A stretch of 64,000 nt of DNA from Tenrec ecaudatus (lineage: Eukaryota > Chordata > Mammalia > Afrosoricida > Tenrecidae), in assembly GCF_050624435.1 (NCBI RefSeq), contig NC_134538.1:121989937-122053936 (forward strand). The letters are read 5' to 3'. The notes under the pieces were generated by a model, which saw only the letters and a list, made by a program, of their open reading frames with translations, was not told the DNA's origin and did no database searches. The stretch's first letter is position 1, and every line of letters starts with the position of its first letter. Of this stretch, positions 59,879 to 64,000 are shown piece after piece. The translations under genes were made by a program, and so were the position numbers.

Positions 59879-60502
59879 CTCCCAGTCAGAATTAGGAATT
59901 ACAGTCCCAACAATTGGCATTTTATAAACCTGATCTAAATGAGTATAAGTCAGATCATATGTGTGGAGCTCCTGATGTTCTCCAGGGTCACTTTGCTCCT
60001 GTTTTGTCATTGTCCTTGGTCATTAACAAAGTGGTTTAATTTCCAGGGTTAGGATTTCTGGCTAACCCACCCAGTGGTACAAGATTCCATATATATTTCC
60101 CATTGCTAACGGTCTTGTGGGTTTGACCTTAGACAGCCCTATATATTAAATGTTTGTTTTCTACCCTGCACCAACAGTTCAAATAGACACTCAGCTTCTG
60201 ACTGATAGATCTCTCTTTTTCCTGCCGTAAATTTTCCCGTGAGTGTCAAACTGAAGAAAAATATGGTACGGCCGCCTGGCAAACTTTCATTGATAATGTG
60301 GCAGATATTTTTGGGACTGAAGAATGATGCAGATGATCAGAATAATAGCGAACATTTCTAGGATAATTATTAAAGAATCCTAAGCATTGCACTATATTGT
60401 AGATACTGTTATTGCTACCATTTCGGGAAAAAGTTGAACTATAGCAACTTCACAAAAACATTCGTTCATGAAACTTACATTCTAGTGGGGGCTGTTGCCA
60501 GG

Positions 60503-60795
60503 TGCTGTGGACTTGGTTTCCTCTTGCAGTGTTCCCATGGACAACAGAACAAAACACTACCGGGTTCTCCTCTATCCTCAATTATTTGAACTCATTGTTG
60601 CAGCGACTGTTTCAATCCATCTTCTCAGCGATCTTTCCTCTTTTATCACTGGCATCTATATTCCCCAGCATGATGGCCGTCCATAGGGACTGGTCCCTCC
60701 TGAGAACATGTCCAAAGTGTGTGAGACAAGGCCTTGTCATCCTTGTTGATAAGGAACATCTGGGTTGTACTTCTTCCAGCCTGGTTGTTCTTCTG
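60503..60795 (-). mobile_element. RTE LINE 3' end in FAM185A intron 1
   Basis: Antisense copy with ACAACAGAACAAAACACTAC, GTTGCAGCGACTGTTTCAAT and GAGAACATGTCCAAAGTGTG. Confidence 0.8.
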
Positions 60796-61140
60796 GCTGT
60801 GTGTGTACTCAGGGTAGTTCACAGGCACCTAGTTTTCTTTATGCATTCTCCAGCTTTTGTGTAGGAGGTGCTTGCAAGCACCCTGGTGTGGGTCAGATAC
60901 ACCCTATTCCCAATTCACTGTGTCCTCAGGTCTATTCCTTAGGGACCTGAAATCAACATAACAGTTTTCTTGGCTCTTTTGTCCCTCTAGTTTATCTCCT
61001 GTTTCAGTGAATGGGTCAGAGGTAGCATTCCGACCACTTGTGTTCACCATTCGCTTCTCTTTCCCTCACTTACCTACTCTTGTGGCCTTATAATGGATTA
61101 ATTTCCTTCTCTTTGTATGTGCCAGCATGGTCCTTGGGTC

Positions 61141-61185
61141 AGGCCTTGTATTCTTTTTTTTTTTTTTTTTTAGGCCTTGTATTCT
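61141..61185 (-). mobile_element. Oligo(T)-only retroposition footprint
   Basis: A run of 17 T (61155-61171) sits between two perfect copies of AGGCCTTGTATTCT (61141-61154 and 61172-61185). Confidence 0.75.
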
Positions 61186-61761
61186 AACACTGCTTAACTG
61201 GATAACACATTTGACATCCATGGAGGTGTGGGGTTAGTTTTGCCAGTTAGTTTAAATCTCAGCCAAAATTTGGAAAATAAGGCAGTCAATTTGCTTTAGA
61301 TACCATTATAACTTATATACAACCTTAAGTTTTAATATATATTTTTAAATAGCTACCAAAATCCTTTTTATTACTTAGATGCCCTTTTGATGGTTGTGCA
61401 TTTTTTTTGCATGAAAGGTTAGAAGGAGGATTTGAAATTCAAAATGATGATCATTTTCTTGCATATCGTTACATGCTACAACCACAGTGTGCACTACCTT
61501 ACCTGATTTATTATAGCGCCTTGTTAACTTGCTGTGTTCTTACTGGCGTCGCTGCCTCTGGAATGCCTGTGTTTCCTCTGGAAGGAGAGACAGACGTACT
61601 TATCAGAACTGGAGTATCTTCCCTCCTTCACTTCTCACTTCAGTTATTTTCACCTCTTCCCACCAACACTATGCAAGATACTTTTGTAACAAATTAGCCT
61701 GGAAATGAATAAAGAGGTTGAGATCTATCGCTCATTATACACAGCTAAATGATATGAACCA

Positions 61762-62420
61762 GGAAAAAACAACTTTATTTATTTGTTTACTTATTTAACT
61801 TTTCGTTGTAAATTGGATGTAAATTTACAGAGCAGATCAGTTTTCCATTTAATAATTCTTACACATTTTGTTTCTTCTCATTGGCTGCAATCCCAACAAT
61901 GTAACTTAGCCTTCATCCTTCTGTTTCCTATTCCATTCTTTCTTTTTTGCTGCCGATCCTTTTAAACATTGCCCGTGGGTGCATATTGTCCTTTTGATGT
62001 CGAATGGTTGATTAATCTAAAGTGTGCTTACTGTATTGGTATTATTGTTTCCCTTTTAGACCTATTGTTTGGCAGAAAGTTGAGTCATGGGGATGAGTTC
62101 TTTTCTAGACCTCATGGGTGACTAAGGACCATAGACTGTGGGTTCTATCCAACCAGTAAGCCTGGTCTTTTTGATGATTGTAAGTCTTATTTCACATTTT
62201 TCTCCCACTCTTAAGACCTTTCAGAACCGCTTTATTTCTAAAAATTATCCAAAGCAACTTTTGAATATGGTTCTGTTGCCAAGATGGAAACCCCGTTAGA
62301 GAGAGACTGTTGATGGCTGCGGTCTCTCGGGGATCAGTCATACTGTGGTCATGACTTCTAGGAATAGGGAGCTGGGTTTCTGAAGTTTACTAAAATGCAT
62401 TGGCGCCCATTAACTATAAT
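61762..62420 (-). mobile_element. LINE 3'-end-like repeat, afrotherian type
   Basis: It opens with a T-rich tract (TTTATTTATTTGTTTAC) and contains GTAAATTTACAGAGCAGATC and CCAACCAGTAAGCCTGGTC, phrases I associate with an elephant-type LINE 3' end in antisense. The family name is not certain. Confidence 0.45.
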
Positions 62421-62450
62421 ACTAACTTGCTTTTATTATTTTCACTCTAG

Positions 62451-62560
62451 ATTTGAATATCAAGTCATCAGGATCTGGTTGTGTAAAACTCCAAAATATT
62501 TTATGTGATAATTGCCATATTGAAACAGAGCAAGGGACCAGCATCTTACAGTCTATTAAG
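62451..62560 (+). CDS. FAM185A: FAM185A coding exon 2
   Basis: A polypyrimidine tract and TTCACTCTAG (ending 62450) precede 110 bases that end at donor GTATCA (62561). Joined to the single G left over from exon 1, the exon reads 37 codons, opening DLNIKSSGSGCVKLQN and closing IETEQGTSILQSIK with no stop, and ends in phase 0. This matches FAM185A just after its N-terminal domain, where the DUF4097-like repeats begin. Exon 3 is not visible before the right edge, where an L1 3' end and an antisense RTE fragment fill the space. Confidence 0.88.
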
Positions 62561-62774
62561 GTATCAACTTAATTTTCTAATTATGTTTCAATAATATTAT
62601 TCAATATTGCTCTTGTTAGGAAGTGATTTACAATATTAAAGCTAAAAGAGGATTTTTAGACCCTAAAATGTTCCATGTATTTCAAAGCAGAGGTCAGCAA
62701 ATTTTCTTTAAATATTTTAGCCTTGAGGGTCCAGTTGCAATTACTCAGCTCTGCCTGATAGCAAGAAAGCAGGC

Positions 62775-62812
62775 TGTGTGTGTGTGTGGTGTGTGTGTGT
62801 GAGTGTGTGTGG
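62775..62812 (+). repeat. (TG)n microsatellite, interrupted
   Basis: TG repeats broken by GG and GA, in FAM185A intron 2. Confidence 0.9.
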
Positions 62813-62854
62813 CTGTGTTTCAAATAATATCGTCTATAACAAGTTAGGTGGTGA

Positions 62855-63455
62855 TCAGAAGCAAAGTGAGATACCATTTCATTACCCACTTGGATGGCTA
62901 TTCTCATTAGATAAGATACGTTGATGAAGATGTGGAGAAATTGAAACCCTTGTTTGTTGCTGGTATAGCCTGTGACTCAGCACGTCTACTCTTTAGTATG
63001 TACCAGAAGACTGGAAAGCAAGGACTTGGAAAGATGCGTGTACACCATTGTTCATTGCAGCTTTGTTCACAATCGTTAGAACGTGGAAACAACCCAAGCG
63101 TCAATCAACAGATGACTAGTTGAACAAAGTGTGGTGTATCCATATGTGAAATGACATTCAGCCTTAAAGAGAATGGAAGCTGTGCTACATGCCACAACAT
63201 GGCTAACCACTGAAAACATGCTAAGTGATATGACACAAAAGGACAAATATTGTATGATCCTACCCATATGAAATAGATTGGGCAAAGAGACAAAAGGTGA
63301 CTACTAGGGGCTCGATAGGGTTATTGCTGAAGAAGTACTGAGTTTCCGTTTGGGTTGATATAAAACTTGGATATGCACAGTGATGATGGTAACACAACCT
63401 GATGAAAGTTATTATGTCACGGAATTGTCTACATAAGAATCACAAAGCTTACCAT
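62855..63455 (+). mobile_element. Old L1 (L1M-type) 3' end in FAM185A intron 2
   Basis: Sense L1 3' end with GATGTGGAGAAATTGAAACC, GTGGAAACAACCCAAGCGTC, GACACAAAAGGACAAATATT and TGTATGATCC. Internal deletions are present. Confidence 0.82.
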
Positions 63456-63557
63456 AAACTGGAAAGCAAACAAAACACAAATCTATGGACTAGGTTTGAC
63501 CCATAGTTTGCTGACTTTTAATGTGGAGGATAATACTAAGACCCAGGAAAAATTAAA

Positions 63558-63765
63558 ATGTTCTAACAATGATGTGGGGCTCTCATTCTTTACAATATTA
63601 TCCATACCATGTTATGATCCACATAGTCGAATGCCTTTGCAGAGTCAATAAAACACAGGCAAACATCTTTCTGGTATTTTCTGCTTTCAGCCAAGATCCA
63701 TCTGATGTCATCAATGATATATCTTCCAATCTATGTCCTTTTATGAAAACAGCTTGAATTCTGAC
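63558..63765 (-). mobile_element. RTE LINE reverse-transcriptase fragment
   Basis: Antisense RT region with GAGTCAATAAAACACAGGCA and GATCCATCTGATGTCATCAA. Sequence to the right (63790-64000) has a short - strand ORF of unknown origin. Confidence 0.7.
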
Positions 63766-64000
63766 AGTCCCTGTTGATGAACTTTGTCTCCCACGTCTAG
63801 GAGGTTCTCAGAGAACCGGTTCCAAATGAAATGCTCTTGACAGTTTGGGCAATGAAAAATATCTCCATATGTTGTTCCATGTCCTCTAGGAGACAAAATT
63901 ACCCTGATTTGAGAACCATCGTAGACAATTTCTTCATCCTTTTGTTTTCTTATCATTGCTTTTAGCATAGTTGGAAATAATTCGTAACGAAGACAAAATA

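Larger units (their letters stand above)
59258..62450 (+). other. FAM185A: FAM185A intron 1 (GC-AG, 3193 bp)
   Basis: The donor is GCAAGT at 59258 and the acceptor is TCTAG ending at 62450. It holds two RTE fragments in opposite orientation (59528-59878 and 60503-60795), an oligo(T)-only insertion (61155-61171) and a LINE 3'-end-like repeat (61762-62420). The stretch 60.8-61.76 kb shows no recognised gene. Confidence 0.75.

Overview
This is a vertebrate, mammalian and almost certainly afrotherian window. The best guess is a tenrec such as Echinops telfairi. Two repeat signatures support this. The window is packed with AfroSINE-type SINEs and RTE/BovB-related LINEs that share one 3' tail, which is typical of Afrotheria. 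It also carries 191-192 bp hAT elements with CAGTGGTTCTCAACC ends and 8-bp target duplications. These match the SPIN family, which among afrotherians is known to me from tenrec. The species call is an inference. No microbial operons, CRISPR arrays or tRNA/rRNA genes were seen.

Three protein-coding genes are supported. FGL2 (fibroleukin) is complete on the + strand in two coding exons (9225-9846 and 13118-13824), encodes 442 aa, and has a 3' UTR that probably runs to about 15.68 kb. One coding exon of CCDC146 lies on the - strand at 33819-33985 and holds its start codon, so FGL2 sits on the opposite strand in the direction CCDC146 reads, as a nested gene. FAM185A begins on the + strand in a CpG island at 58.3-59.3 kb (exon 1 58822-59257, exon 2 62451-62560) and continues past the window. 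Its first intron can only be spliced in frame with a GC donor. The same island is the likely shared promoter for the CCDC146 5' end, and it holds an RFX-like X-box, CCAAT boxes and a GC box.

Layout: 1-9.1 kb is intergenic or intronic repeat DNA with an RTE copy and an ERVL/MaLR-type LTR plus internal fragment. 9.1-15.7 kb is FGL2. 15.7-33.8 kb is repeat-rich, with a CT microsatellite, RTE fragments, a 5'-inverted LINE tail and a SINE cluster. 33.8-34.0 kb is the CCDC146 exon. 34-58 kb, probably CCDC146 intron 1, is a mosaic of nested insertions: LTRs in SINEs, LINE tails in LTRs and in a nearly 3.8 kb RTE copy. 58.3-64 kb is the CpG-island promoter and the start of FAM185A, with RTE, L1 and an insertion made only of oligo(T).

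The order CCDC146(-), FGL2(+), FAM185A(+) matches what I recall of mouse chromosome 5. It differs from human, where FAM185A lies apart from FGL2/CCDC146 on chromosome 7. The most informative features are the SPIN insertions, the GC-AG intron of FAM185A, the GC-enriched FGL2 exon 1, the shared promoter, and several dated nested or aberrant retroposition events.
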